Assembly (NCBI GenBank): GCA_945919165.1
Contig: CAMEIZ010000002.1
Location: 1 to 47,802, forward strand
DNA length: 47,802 nt
From: an uncultured Traorella sp.
GTDB lineage: Bacteria > Bacillota_I > Bacilli_A > Erysipelotrichales > Erysipelotrichaceae
Reading direction: 5' to 3'
In this document: piece after piece, positions 37,153 through 47,393 of the stretch
How positions within the stretch are numbered: position 1 is the first letter of the stretch
Layout of the letters: every line of letters begins with the position of its first letter
Program-made: the position numbers and the translations under genes
The notes under the pieces: generated by a model
What the model was told of the DNA's origin: nothing
Databases searched by the model: none
What the model saw: only the letters and a program-made list of their open reading frames with translations

Positions 37153-37707
37153 CGATTCTTCAATCAGTTGTTTTAAAACCTTGCGAACTTCATGTGCCGC
37201 ATCACTTTGTATTTCAATTACCTGAGCCTTTCTGGCTTTTGCAATCGCTCTTAAATCACAGGCAATTGCTGTATGATAAGAACAGCCAATCACCAGAAAA
37301 ATATCACCTTGCTGAAGATTCGAAACCCATTCATATGCAATTGAATAATTAGGTGCAGGATCACCATAAAGCACCGGTTTATTATATAACTGATAAGCAT
37401 GATCCATTTCATCATCTTCAGGAAGTCCGCCATGCAGTTCCAAGGCATCACTTCCCGCCAATTTATGAAGTCCGTCAATATTCATAGTAATTACTGGAAT
37501 GTGATATTCTGCCAATGCAATATGAGCATCATTTGGCTTTGCACCATTCATGTTAGCTTTTAATTGCCGAATCACTTCATTGTACTCTTCATGATGGCTA
37601 TTCGCATAACTTCTAAATAGTTTTTCTCTGATGTCAGGCCGCTCCATAAAAGTTGGTATATTTGATTGTTTTGAAATCCCAGCTCCGCTAAAAGCTAATA
37701 TTTTCAT
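37138..37707 (-). CDS. Sirtuin (Sir2)-like NAD-binding protein, minimal form without Zn ribbon
   Basis: LAFSGAGISKQSNIPTF, TMNIDGLHKLAGSDALELHG; 189 aa with only two cysteines. Confidence 0.78.
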   Translation of the reverse strand: MKILAFSGAGISKQSNIPTFMERPDIREKLFRSYANSHHEEYNEVIRQLKANMNGAKPNDAHIALAEYHIPVITMNIDGLHKLAGSDALELHGGLPEDDEMDHAYQLYNKPVLYGDPAPNYSIAYEWVSNLQQGDIFLVIGCSYHTAIACDLRAIAKARKAQVIEIQSDAAHEVRKVLKQLIEESKNAS

Positions 37708-37749
37708 ATTATCACCTGCTTTTTTATAATCATGATTTTGATCACATAT

Positions 37750-38604
37750 CTATGCTTCTAATCGTTTATAAAACTGTATGGCTATACAGCCAATACCGGT
37801 ATGACATCCAACTGTGCTTATTAAAGGAATCAGCTTTGAGTTAGCTTTTGGAAATGCTTCTTTTATCTTTGATAGCATTGTTTCACAATTTCCTGTTTCC
37901 TTTACATAGGCAACAAATACATCATAGTTTTCACCAACATTTTTTTCTTTCATAAAATCAATAACACGATCCATAGCCCTAGGTAAAGTTCTGACCTTAT
38001 CAAAGACATCAATTCTTCCGCTTGTTGTCTGATCAATTTTTAATATCGGGCGAATCTTCAACATCCCTGCTAAAGTTGCTGCTAAAGGTGTCAGACGTCC
38101 TCCGCGAACCAAATGATTCAAATCCATTGGAAGCAACAGTGTTGAAGCACTGTCAACGACTTCTTTTAAAACAGCAACAATTTCTTCCAATGTTTTACCT
38201 TCTTCATATAGCCTTTTTGCCTGCGTAATACAGTAAAATTCAACTTCTGCTGTTACATGTGTATCAACAAAAACGAATCCAAGTCCTTCCTGTTCACAGG
38301 CTAAACGGAAAGCATTGGCCGTTCCTGAAAGACCTGAGCATATTGGAACACAAAATACTGTATCATAACCTTCATTTTTAATTGTTTCAACAGTTTCCTG
38401 AATTAGTCCTAAAGGTGGAAGACTTGTTTTTAACATTTCCTTTTGATCCACTTTCTCATATATTTCTTCAATGCTCTTATCTTCCAACTCTAAATAACTT
38501 CTCTGTGAGTCACTAATTTGAAGCGGACAGCTGAAAATACCCATTTCTTTTAATTCAGCTCGATTTCTTCCTGTCCCGCTATCACATACAAATGCTACTT
38601 TCAT
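37750..38604 (-). CDS. DegV family fatty-acid-binding protein
   Basis: MKVAFVCDSGTGRNR, KTSLPPLGLI, VRGGRLTPLAATLAGMLKIRPILKID; start moved to 38604. Confidence 0.9.
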   Translation of the reverse strand: MKVAFVCDSGTGRNRAELKEMGIFSCPLQISDSQRSYLELEDKSIEEIYEKVDQKEMLKTSLPPLGLIQETVETIKNEGYDTVFCVPICSGLSGTANAFRLACEQEGLGFVFVDTHVTAEVEFYCITQAKRLYEEGKTLEEIVAVLKEVVDSASTLLLPMDLNHLVRGGRLTPLAATLAGMLKIRPILKIDQTTSGRIDVFDKVRTLPRAMDRVIDFMKEKNVGENYDVFVAYVKETGNCETMLSKIKEAFPKANSKLIPLISTVGCHTGIGCIAIQFYKRLEA

Positions 38605-38614
38605 ATTTTCTCCT

Positions 38615-39469
38615 TTATATTTTCTGATATGCCTGAATACCCACACTGTCTAATCCTGTATGAACAGAAATGACACTTACCAGTTCAACAATTTCAATTT
38701 CATGGTTGGGAAAGGCTGCCTGCAATTTGTCTTTGGTCAATTGTGCATGTTCCATTCCCTTACTGTGAGCAATTGCGATATTCCATGATTCGTCTACCCC
38801 ACGTTTTTGAAGCTCATTTACTACGCAATCTACTGCTTTGTTAAAGGTTCTGATTTTATCAAATACATCAATTTTTCCTTCACAGCTTCCATCAATTTTT
38901 AAAATAGGCTTGATCTTTAAAAGTCCAGCTAAGGTTGCTGCCAAAGGTGTTAAACGACCTCCTTTTTTTAAATGATCCAAATCATTTGGTATCAGAAAAG
39001 TCATTGCATTTTTACTAACTTCTCGAATCCGATTTTCAATGTCGTCTAATGAGATACCTTCATCATACATCTCTTTAGCACGTGTAATAGCATAAAGTTC
39101 AAACACTGAAGGCATGTACACATCAACATGATGAAACTCCAATCCAGCTTCTAATGCAGCTAAGCGTAGGGCGTTGTAACAACTTGAAAGACCGGGATTG
39201 ATTGGAATACAGAAAACAGCTTCATAATTTTCTTTTTTTAAGTTTTTGAATGTTTTCTCAATCAGCCCTAATGGAGGAATGGATGTACTCATCATAATTC
39301 CCTGTTCAATATACTGATAAACGGTTTCCAAAGGGGCATCCACAAAATCAAGCAATGCTTTATCTTCGTTTGGAAGAATAATCTGCAGCGGCAGTGAAAC
39401 GATTCCTTTTTCTTTTAATATATCGGGATGCACTCCACATGAACTGTCTGTAATAAATGCAGTTTTCAT
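38615..39469 (-). CDS. DegV family fatty-acid-binding protein
   Basis: MKTAFITDSSCGVHPDIL, STSIPPLGLIEKTF, LKKGGRLTPLAATLAGLLKIKPILKID. Confidence 0.92.
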   Translation of the reverse strand: MKTAFITDSSCGVHPDILKEKGIVSLPLQIILPNEDKALLDFVDAPLETVYQYIEQGIMMSTSIPPLGLIEKTFKNLKKENYEAVFCIPINPGLSSCYNALRLAALEAGLEFHHVDVYMPSVFELYAITRAKEMYDEGISLDDIENRIREVSKNAMTFLIPNDLDHLKKGGRLTPLAATLAGLLKIKPILKIDGSCEGKIDVFDKIRTFNKAVDCVVNELQKRGVDESWNIAIAHSKGMEHAQLTKDKLQAAFPNHEIEIVELVSVISVHTGLDSVGIQAYQKI

Positions 39470-39549
39470 ACTTTTACCTCATTTCTTCCTTATTATACAC
39501 TAAATCAGCAACCTTAACAATTTCATAATTTTCATGATATAATAAATAT

Positions 39550-40152
39550 ATGCCAAGAATCAAAGAAGAAGTCATCACTGAAATAACAATTGAAAAAAGT
39601 CGCTTTATTACCTACCTCTCTCGTGCAATGAATGAAGAAGAGGCTCGTGCTTATTTTTTAAAAATACGTAAACTTCATCCAAGTGCAACTCATCATTGTA
39701 CAGCCTACATTACCGGCGAACATAATGAGTATCAGAAAAGCAGCGATGATGGAGAACCAAGCGGAACTGCCGGTATACCCATGTTGGAGTGTTTAAGAAA
39801 AAACCAAATGCAGAATGTTGCGGCTGTTGTTGTTCGCTACTTTGGCGGGATTAAACTGGGTGCCGGCGGATTAATTCGTGCTTATTCGAAAAGTGTTTCA
39901 ACTGCTCTCAGTCAGGCTTGTTTCACTCAAATTCGTAAAGTTGGACAGTATCAATGTGATTTTGACTATGAATTAATTGGTCCTGTTGATACGTATTTTA
40001 TCCGCAACAAGATTACGATTCAAAATAAAGAGTTTAATGAAATGGTTCACTATATCTATCTTAGCGAGCATGATATCAGTAAAGAACTCTTAGAGATTAC
40101 CAAAGGAAAAATCAAAATTCATAAATGTGATGATATTATTATTGAAGTCTAA
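39550..40152 (+). CDS. YigZ/IMPACT family protein
   Basis: EKSRFITYLSRAMNEEEARAYFLKIRKLHPSATHHCTAYI, SSDDGEPSGTAGIPMLECL, VVVRYFGGIKLGAGGLIRAYSKSV. Confidence 0.95.
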   Translation: MPRIKEEVITEITIEKSRFITYLSRAMNEEEARAYFLKIRKLHPSATHHCTAYITGEHNEYQKSSDDGEPSGTAGIPMLECLRKNQMQNVAAVVVRYFGGIKLGAGGLIRAYSKSVSTALSQACFTQIRKVGQYQCDFDYELIGPVDTYFIRNKITIQNKEFNEMVHYIYLSEHDISKELLEITKGKIKIHKCDDIIIEV

Positions 40153-40160
40153 AACTATTA

Positions 40161-40182
40161 ACCTGAAATTCAGGTTTTTTTC
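40161..40182 (+). terminator. Terminator after the YigZ-family gene
   Basis: ACCTGA-AAT-TCAGGT-TTTTTT. Confidence 0.8.
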
Positions 40183-40209
40183 TTTTGAAGTTTATTGTAA
40201 AATAGAGAT

Positions 40210-42843
40210 ATGAACTATCATGAATTAATCGACAACAGCATTCTTCTGATACCCGACGATGCTTTAAAACAGACTCAGAAAGCTTTGCTGGCTGCAAATA
40301 AAAAAGGGATTTACATTACAACACTGGAAAGATTCATTTCCAGTTTTGATGGTACACCTTTATCCAACTGGACAATTGAATATGAAGCATACCAGATCCT
40401 CAAAGGAGTTTCTGACAATTTTACTTTTTTTAAGAACACTATGACAAACAGCTCTTTTATTCGGGAATGTCTTTCTTTTTTGGAAAAAATGCATACATAT
40501 CACATTGACTGTGAACAATTGCCTCAATCTAATGAAATCGAAAGAGAACTGAAACAAATTCTTTCTCTTTTATATGCTCTTCCGACAAAAACATCTCAGC
40601 TTTATCAAAAGCTTAAACGCTGTCCCTCTGATCTAAGCCACATCTATATTGATATTCAATACCCAACTCTTTTGGAAAAGAAATGGATTGATTTCTTAGT
40701 CAGTCATCATGCACATCTGATCCATCCTTCGACAAATAAGGTAACCTATGAATACTATCATGCCAATAATCCCCGCAATGAAGCCGAAGCTATTGCTCAA
40801 ATGATCCTTGAGCGTCATCTTTCATGCGATGAGGTTTTGATTGCTTGCTGTGATTCTGGTATGCTTTCTATGGTTAAAAGTGTCATGGAACGTTATCAGA
40901 TTCCTGTTATGAGCTCTTTCAGACAGCCTTCTTCACTTTCCTATCGCTGTATAGCTTTACTGGAATTTGCCCTTCATCCAACTTATGAAACTTTTAATGA
41001 ATGTCTGATTCAAAAAGCATTTGGTGAACAAAAAGAGCTTTTAAAGGCACAAAAATATTATCCTTACGATTATGATCAGAATTATCCTGAATTTTCCATT
41101 GATTCAATGAAAACGGATACCTTTCAATTATCTGAGATTCAACAGTTAAATGATCTTATTTCAATTGCTTATCAAAAAAAAGCAGAAATAAGAAATTTAT
41201 GTGATCGTTTGGTTTCCTTCTCTTCCTTTTCTGATCTGTTTCTTTGCGTTGATGAGATTTTGCGTACTTATATGGATCCCTGTGATCATCTAACCTTAAA
41301 ACAAATACAAAATATATTTCAGGATTCTTTGCCTTATCTCAAAGAGAAGCAAGATCTAAAACTTTGTCTGTTAAAGATGAAAGAAATTCGCTGTGTCCGC
41401 CAAAATCAGCATCTTGAAGGAATTACCCTTACTACCTTTAAAAAAATGAATCACACGCTTCCGATAACCTTCATTATGCAGGCAACTCAGAATCACTTAA
41501 CTTTATTTGATTCAGAAAAAGGCATTTTTGATGAAGACTATGCAGCTAAAATTCCAGCATTTCCAAATCTTGTTGAACGCTTTGAGTATGCGGCCAATCA
41601 ACTGTTAGAAAAGCTTACTCATGGAACAAGGATCATTCTTTCATATCCACAAAATGATTATCTTGGCAAAGCATTTGAATCATCCCTTCAGATTGAGCGT
41701 TTAATTCCAAATGAAAGTATTCTTTTGATCCCAAAGCGATATTCTGTTCATAAAGAAATGATTGATAACTTAAGTCTTAGTCAGGCAAATGATCTTTACG
41801 TGAAAAATCATAATCTGAAAGGATCTGTTTCTTCTCTGGAGAAATACGTAGGTTGTCCTTATTCTTACTTTCTCAAATATGGCTGCCGCATCAAAGAGCC
41901 TCTCGAAGAAGGCTTTACAATACAAAAGATCGGAACTTTGGTCCACGCTTTATTTGAAAATCTTGTCAAAGATTATAAAAAGAACTATCCTCTTCCTGTT
42001 GATTTAGAAGATAGAATTTGGCTTCAGCTTGAGGATATGAAACAGGTATTCCCACATCTTGCTTATGATTATTTATATTCTCGTCTTTACTCTTCCATGA
42101 AAATGAATCTGGAAGTATTAAAAGATATGGAAGAACACAGCTATATGACACCGACTTATTGTGAAAAAAGCTGGGAAATGAAGCTATCGATTGATAATGA
42201 TACTACCTTATATTTAAATGGTTTTATTGATCGCATTGATCTCTCACCTACTGCATTTAGGATTCTTGATTACAAAAGCTCAATTAAAAAACTGGATAAA
42301 CAAAAGGTTTTCAGTGGTGAACAGCTTCAGCTGTGCACCTATTTGAGTGTTATGAATCAACAGCTTAATCTTCGCCCATTAGGTGCTTTTTACTATTCCT
42401 TTGGATATCCTCGTATGCAGCTTCCATATCAAAAGCTAAATCGTCGTTCAAAGGAATTAGAAGATCTGAGTGATGAAAAATGCAAAACTGAATTCTACAA
42501 ACTTAAACGGCTTCAGGGCTGGATTTTTGATGATCATGTTGAAATCATGGATGATAATGCATCTCATGTCAATGGAATCACCAATACCAAAAAGAATGGT
42601 ATTCACGCTAAAAAAGTCTATCAAATTGATGAAATTGAGGACTCTATGAATCGGATTTTAAGAAAAATTGCAGATATGATATTGAGCGGCTACATTCAAT
42701 GCGAACCAAATGAAGCTGCCTGCCTTTTCTGTCAATATAAACCTATTTGTCGCTTCCATGCTGATTTTACTGAGAAAAAAGAACTCGTGGACTATCCACC
42801 TTGTATGAAAGAGGAAAATAAAGATGAAAAAACAATGGAATGA
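40210..42843 (+). CDS. addB: AddB/RexB helicase-nuclease subunit
   Basis: C-terminal RecB-type nuclease (LNGFIDRIDL...RILDYKSS), Cys motif YVGCPYSYFLKYG...CLFCQYKPIC; upstream of addA. Confidence 0.9.
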   Translation: MNYHELIDNSILLIPDDALKQTQKALLAANKKGIYITTLERFISSFDGTPLSNWTIEYEAYQILKGVSDNFTFFKNTMTNSSFIRECLSFLEKMHTYHIDCEQLPQSNEIERELKQILSLLYALPTKTSQLYQKLKRCPSDLSHIYIDIQYPTLLEKKWIDFLVSHHAHLIHPSTNKVTYEYYHANNPRNEAEAIAQMILERHLSCDEVLIACCDSGMLSMVKSVMERYQIPVMSSFRQPSSLSYRCIALLEFALHPTYETFNECLIQKAFGEQKELLKAQKYYPYDYDQNYPEFSIDSMKTDTFQLSEIQQLNDLISIAYQKKAEIRNLCDRLVSFSSFSDLFLCVDEILRTYMDPCDHLTLKQIQNIFQDSLPYLKEKQDLKLCLLKMKEIRCVRQNQHLEGITLTTFKKMNHTLPITFIMQATQNHLTLFDSEKGIFDEDYAAKIPAFPNLVERFEYAANQLLEKLTHGTRIILSYPQNDYLGKAFESSLQIERLIPNESILLIPKRYSVHKEMIDNLSLSQANDLYVKNHNLKGSVSSLEKYVGCPYSYFLKYGCRIKEPLEEGFTIQKIGTLVHALFENLVKDYKKNYPLPVDLEDRIWLQLEDMKQVFPHLAYDYLYSRLYSSMKMNLEVLKDMEEHSYMTPTYCEKSWEMKLSIDNDTTLYLNGFIDRIDLSPTAFRILDYKSSIKKLDKQKVFSGEQLQLCTYLSVMNQQLNLRPLGAFYYSFGYPRMQLPYQKLNRRSKELEDLSDEKCKTEFYKLKRLQGWIFDDHVEIMDDNASHVNGITNTKKNGIHAKKVYQIDEIEDSMNRILRKIADMILSGYIQCEPNEAACLFCQYKPICRFHADFTEKKELVDYPPCMKEENKDEKTME

Positions 42844-45800
42844 GGAACAAAAAAAAGCCATCGAAACACGTCATAAAAACATACTTGTCAGTGCCAGTGC
42901 AGGAAGTGGTAAAACCGGAGTTCTGGTAGGTCGCTTAATTGGACTTGTCACAAAAGATCATATTGAAATTGATCAAATATTGGCGATGACTTTTTCAGAA
43001 GATGCTGCCAGTGAAATGAAGAAACGTCTTTCATCAGAAATCAGTCAATTGTGTGAAAATGAAGAGGATCCCAAACAAGCCGAATTTTTAAAACGCCAAC
43101 TTTCAAAGCTCAACGATGCACATATTTCTACCATTCATTCTTTCTGCTATTCAATCATTAAACAATACTATTACCTGATTGATCTTGACAGCAGTCGGAT
43201 TTCTCATTTATTAGATCCCTCTTTACAGCAGGTTTATCAAAATCAGGCATTAGATCAAATACTCAACCAGGCTGCATTAGAAAACGATGAAATCTTTCAG
43301 CGTCTTTCTGCCATATTTAACAATCGCATTGAAAGTATGGATGGAATCAGAGAGGCGATACTTAAAATTGCCCAGATGGCTGACAGTCAAAAAGATGCCG
43401 TATTATGGTTAGATCAATCATTAAAAAATCAGCTTCCTGATTCTTTTTATGATAGTCAGATCTATCAGGTTTTTATTGATTACTGGAAAGGGCAGTTGAC
43501 TCTTTATCAACAGGCAATGGATACCCTTTTCAATGAATTAAATGAGCATTATCCAAGTGAAGAAAAGCGTTATGCGGCTTTAATTAAAAAACAAGAAGCA
43601 AGTAAAAAAATGATTCATTTTACTGACTTTGATCAGTTAAGAACAAATATGATCTACTGCTCCAAATTAACCTTACCTACTTCACCTGATGCTGCTAATT
43701 TAAACTTTAAGAACGCTCGTGAAACGATTCAAAATATTGAGGATGAATTAATCAGTCTTCCTCCTGTTGATGTCATGAATCAGATGATGCTGGACTTTTA
43801 TCCATGTGCCCAACGGCTTATTCACTACGTAAAAGCATATTTGAATTATTATGCGAAAATCAAAGAAGAAAAAGAAGTCATTGATTTTTCAGATATGGAA
43901 CATTTCGCACTACAGATATTAAGAAATCATGAATTTATTCGTGAAAAATATCGATCATTATTTTATGAAATCATGGTGGACGAATTCCAGGACAGTAATG
44001 ATGTTCAGGATGAGCTGGTTCATTTGATTGCGAAAAAGAACAACGTTTTTCGTGTAGGAGATGTCAAACAATCTATTTATGGATTTCGTCATGCTTTGCC
44101 AAGCATCATGCAATCTTATAAAGAAAAAGAAGATGAGAACAGTATTGTGATTCGTTTCAATCGTAATTATCGTTCCGATGCCACAATTATTGAATTCAAT
44201 AATGTTCTTTTTGAGATTTTAATGAATATTGAGGGGTTTAATTCTTTACCGTTCCAAAAAGAGGATTTTAGTCAGATTGGGCTCGACAAACAAAAATCTG
44301 AGAATCAGCCCATTGTTTTTCATGCACTCAGTCCAGAGCTTCATTCCTATGAAGGCGAAAAGATCAATAAAGATGTTTATAAAGCAGAGTATATCGCCCA
44401 TGAAATTCTTGAGCAGTCCAAACACTATGAATTTAAAGATATGGCTGTATTAGTACGAAATAATGCCAAGATGGATATTCTCAAGCAGGTGTTTGAGAAA
44501 TATCATATTCCTTACTATATGAACCATAAAAGCGGCTTTTATGAATCTGGCAGTATTCAGCTTCTGATATCTCTGCTATCAAGTCTGGCTGATCCTGATG
44601 ATGATTATCACTTTGCTGCCTTACTGACCAGTCGTTTTTTCAATTTTTCTAGTTATCAGTTAGCAACTCTGTCCAGATTGAAAAAAAGCAGTTATTATGA
44701 AGCTTTGTTGGAGCAGCAAAATCCATCAGTAATGAAGTTTGAAGAGCTGAGAACATCTCATCTTTTATTAAGTGAAATTATACAGGAGTGTTTTAAATGG
44801 AATCATTTTTATGATACTCTTTCTTTACAGGATCAAACAAATTGCGATTATTTCTTTCAGATCGCCCTTGATTTTGAAAACAGCATCAGCTGTGAAATTA
44901 CCGGTTTCCTGTCTTATCTTGAATCTTTAAAGCAACAGGAAACTGCCCAGACAAGCACCATTGGTAAAAATGACAATGTCGTACGATTTATGAGCATTCA
45001 TAATTCAAAAGGACTTGAATTTCCTGTTGTATATCTGTGGACAACAAGCAATATGAAAAAGAAAGAAACTTCAGATATTGTTTTATGTGATAATGAGCTT
45101 GGAATTGGCTTTTTGTACATGCAGCTTCCTTATCGCAACATATTCAAAAGCTATCAGAGAATCGCTCTGGAACAAAAGAAAAATCGTGATGAAATTGAAG
45201 AAGAATTAAGAATCCTCTATGTAGCAACAACAAGAGCTAAAAAACAGCTGCATCTTGTTGACTTTTTAGATCCTAAACTTGATATCGATAAAATGACAAA
45301 TTATACTAGTATTAATGCCCGCAAGGGTACTACCAGCTGGATCTTACAGTCTATGTTTCCATTAAATCGAACTGATCTGTTTGAATTCCGTTTCATTGAT
45401 ACCTTATGGAAAAACGAAGCTCTGGAAAAAGATATTTCATTAGACAAAAAACTTCCTATCTATGACAGTCAACAAGAAATGATCCTGATTTCACCAAGTG
45501 AAACTGAAGCTTTTGATATTCAGCCTTTAACCTTTACAACTAAAAAAGGTACTCAGCGCGGTACTTTATATCATGCTTATCTTGAAAAACTTCCAAATAC
45601 AAAATGGGATCGGACTATCATTGAAGAAGTCTCTCAACAATATCAATATGATTTAGACGAAAAATTGATTACTTCATTATTAAAACTCAATAATCAACCG
45701 CTTTTTGATTCACTAAGAAATACTGAAATCTACCATGAATATCCTTTTCTTGTTCAACATGACAATCAAGTATTAAATGGCTTTATGGACTATCTCTCTG

Positions 45801-45982
45801 TAGGTGATATTATCACTCTGATTGACTTTAAAAGTGACTCACTCAATAACAAACAATTATTCATTGAACGCTATAGTAATCAAATAGAACTTTATAAAAC
45901 TGCCTGTCATCTCTTATTCCCAGATAAAACGATAAAAGCTTACATCTATTCCTTTTCCTTAGAAGAGATGATCATGATTTAA
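42824..45982 (+). CDS. addA: AddA/RexA helicase-nuclease subunit
   Basis: WNEEQKKAIETRHKNILVSASAGSGKTGVLVGRLI, EIMVDEFQDSND, VGDVKQSIYGFRHA, LRILYVATTRAKKQL, LIDFKSDSL. Confidence 0.96.
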   Translation: MKKQWNEEQKKAIETRHKNILVSASAGSGKTGVLVGRLIGLVTKDHIEIDQILAMTFSEDAASEMKKRLSSEISQLCENEEDPKQAEFLKRQLSKLNDAHISTIHSFCYSIIKQYYYLIDLDSSRISHLLDPSLQQVYQNQALDQILNQAALENDEIFQRLSAIFNNRIESMDGIREAILKIAQMADSQKDAVLWLDQSLKNQLPDSFYDSQIYQVFIDYWKGQLTLYQQAMDTLFNELNEHYPSEEKRYAALIKKQEASKKMIHFTDFDQLRTNMIYCSKLTLPTSPDAANLNFKNARETIQNIEDELISLPPVDVMNQMMLDFYPCAQRLIHYVKAYLNYYAKIKEEKEVIDFSDMEHFALQILRNHEFIREKYRSLFYEIMVDEFQDSNDVQDELVHLIAKKNNVFRVGDVKQSIYGFRHALPSIMQSYKEKEDENSIVIRFNRNYRSDATIIEFNNVLFEILMNIEGFNSLPFQKEDFSQIGLDKQKSENQPIVFHALSPELHSYEGEKINKDVYKAEYIAHEILEQSKHYEFKDMAVLVRNNAKMDILKQVFEKYHIPYYMNHKSGFYESGSIQLLISLLSSLADPDDDYHFAALLTSRFFNFSSYQLATLSRLKKSSYYEALLEQQNPSVMKFEELRTSHLLLSEIIQECFKWNHFYDTLSLQDQTNCDYFFQIALDFENSISCEITGFLSYLESLKQQETAQTSTIGKNDNVVRFMSIHNSKGLEFPVVYLWTTSNMKKKETSDIVLCDNELGIGFLYMQLPYRNIFKSYQRIALEQKKNRDEIEEELRILYVATTRAKKQLHLVDFLDPKLDIDKMTNYTSINARKGTTSWILQSMFPLNRTDLFEFRFIDTLWKNEALEKDISLDKKLPIYDSQQEMILISPSETEAFDIQPLTFTTKKGTQRGTLYHAYLEKLPNTKWDRTIIEEVSQQYQYDLDEKLITSLLKLNNQPLFDSLRNTEIYHEYPFLVQHDNQVLNGFMDYLSVGDIITLIDFKSDSLNNKQLFIERYSNQIELYKTACHLLFPDKTIKAYIYSFSLEEMIMI

Positions 45983-46160
45983 CATTTTAAATAGTTAGCT
46001 TTTTGATTAGTTGCTTTTTGATTCTAATTAAACTGGATATTTTGTAGTGAACCTCTAAAGTTATTGGTACAATTTTACCGGTACGCTACATTTAATCCGG
46101 TTTTTTTATAACATCCAACTAGTATTTCTTTAAATTATTGATATTTCTTTTCGTGAATTA

Positions 46161-46916
46161 TTACTTAATCCAACTCACATAAGCATTTATGATCTGATTT
46201 CCAGCTAACAAGGCTGTAAACATTCCCATACAAATATAAGGACCAAAAGCGATATGCTCTTTACGATTTCTTTTCTTTGTAAATAAAAGATAGGTTGCAT
46301 AGCTTCCTGCTGATAATACAGCAAAAATCATACCGACCAGAGTGTTTTTCCATCCAAGCATAAAACCACAGCAAATCAAAAGTTTTATATCTCCGCCGCC
46401 AAAGCTGTCCGGAATTAACAGATTCATCAAAAAAAGGGGGAGACTTACAATCCACATACCGATCAAACGTTCCTTTAGTGAAATATCACTAACTAAAGTA
46501 CTGATGAGTCCAATCAGTAAAACACAGAGGTTTAATCTGTCTGGAATGATCATGGTGTCGAAATCAATGCAGGAGATTGCCAGTAAGATCATTGAAAACA
46601 GAAAAGATACCATGCTCATCCAGTGATTTCCATAAACATAAAAACATAATATGGCTAGAAAGCCACCCAATAGCTCAATCCATGGTTCTCGAACTGAAAG
46701 CTTTGTTTTACAATAACGGCACTTTCCTTTTAGCATTAGATAACTGATTACAGGAATCATATCCATGACACCTAATACATGTGAACATGTCGGGCAGCTA
46801 CTTCTTCCTTTTATCACACTTTTCTTCTTAGGAATACGATCGATGACTACATTTATAAAGCTTGCTGTACACATTCCGATAATCCATATATACATGGTTA
46901 TTATTTTCTTTTCCAT
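46161..46916 (-). CDS. Type 4 prepilin peptidase (PilD/ComC)
   Basis: CPTCSHVLGVMDMIPVISYLMLKGKCRYCKTKLS, FDTMIIPDRLN, DSFGGGDIKLL. Confidence 0.93.
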   Translation of the reverse strand: MEKKIITMYIWIIGMCTASFINVVIDRIPKKKSVIKGRSSCPTCSHVLGVMDMIPVISYLMLKGKCRYCKTKLSVREPWIELLGGFLAILCFYVYGNHWMSMVSFLFSMILLAISCIDFDTMIIPDRLNLCVLLIGLISTLVSDISLKERLIGMWIVSLPLFLMNLLIPDSFGGGDIKLLICCGFMLGWKNTLVGMIFAVLSAGSYATYLLFTKKRNRKEHIAFGPYICMGMFTALLAGNQIINAYVSWIK

Positions 46917-47004
46917 TCTCTCACCCTTTCCATTTTCATTATAATGCTGTTAATTAGAAGGGACAAGAAAAATAACGTTCCAAAAAAAAGCACTCAATTG
47001 AGTG

Positions 47005-47391
47005 CTAGAAGTCGATATCTGCAAGATTTTGATTGTGTTGTTTTTCGTTTTTCACTTCATAGTGAATGAGAATAGATAACAGAGCTCTTAATACTATAAT
47101 AGCTCCCAATATCATGATTTCATTCAGGGTTCGAATCGTAACCGTTTTTAAAATCTCTGCTCCCATTTTGAATTCAAGCCCTAAAGCAAGAGCATTCCCA
47201 AGTGATAATTTGATAGGATAATGAGCGTGTCGAATAATACTGACTGCATACATATAAAAGGCTTTCAGAGAGCCGACAACAATAACTATAATTCCCATCA
47301 GCTCAATGATTCCGATGATTTCCGGTACGATCATTTCAACGATGCTTTCAAAGAAAGCAACGTCTCCATTCATAAGATTTAATAAAAACAT
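47005..47391 (-). CDS. DUF1622 family membrane protein
   Basis: IRHAHYPIKLSLGNALALGLEFKMGAEILKTVTIRTLNEIMILGAIIVLRALLSILIHYEV. Confidence 0.85.
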   Translation of the reverse strand: MFLLNLMNGDVAFFESIVEMIVPEIIGIIELMGIIVIVVGSLKAFYMYAVSIIRHAHYPIKLSLGNALALGLEFKMGAEILKTVTIRTLNEIMILGAIIVLRALLSILIHYEVKNEKQHNQNLADIDF

Positions 47392-47393
47392 AC

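Noticed and set aside
38604-39469. Tandem degV genes as a novel system
   Set aside because: Adjacent DegV paralogs are common in Firmicutes and both look like ordinary fatty-acid-binding proteins.
44229-44453. Plus-strand 74-aa ORF
   Set aside because: Out-of-frame ORF inside addA, which is clearly coding in another frame.
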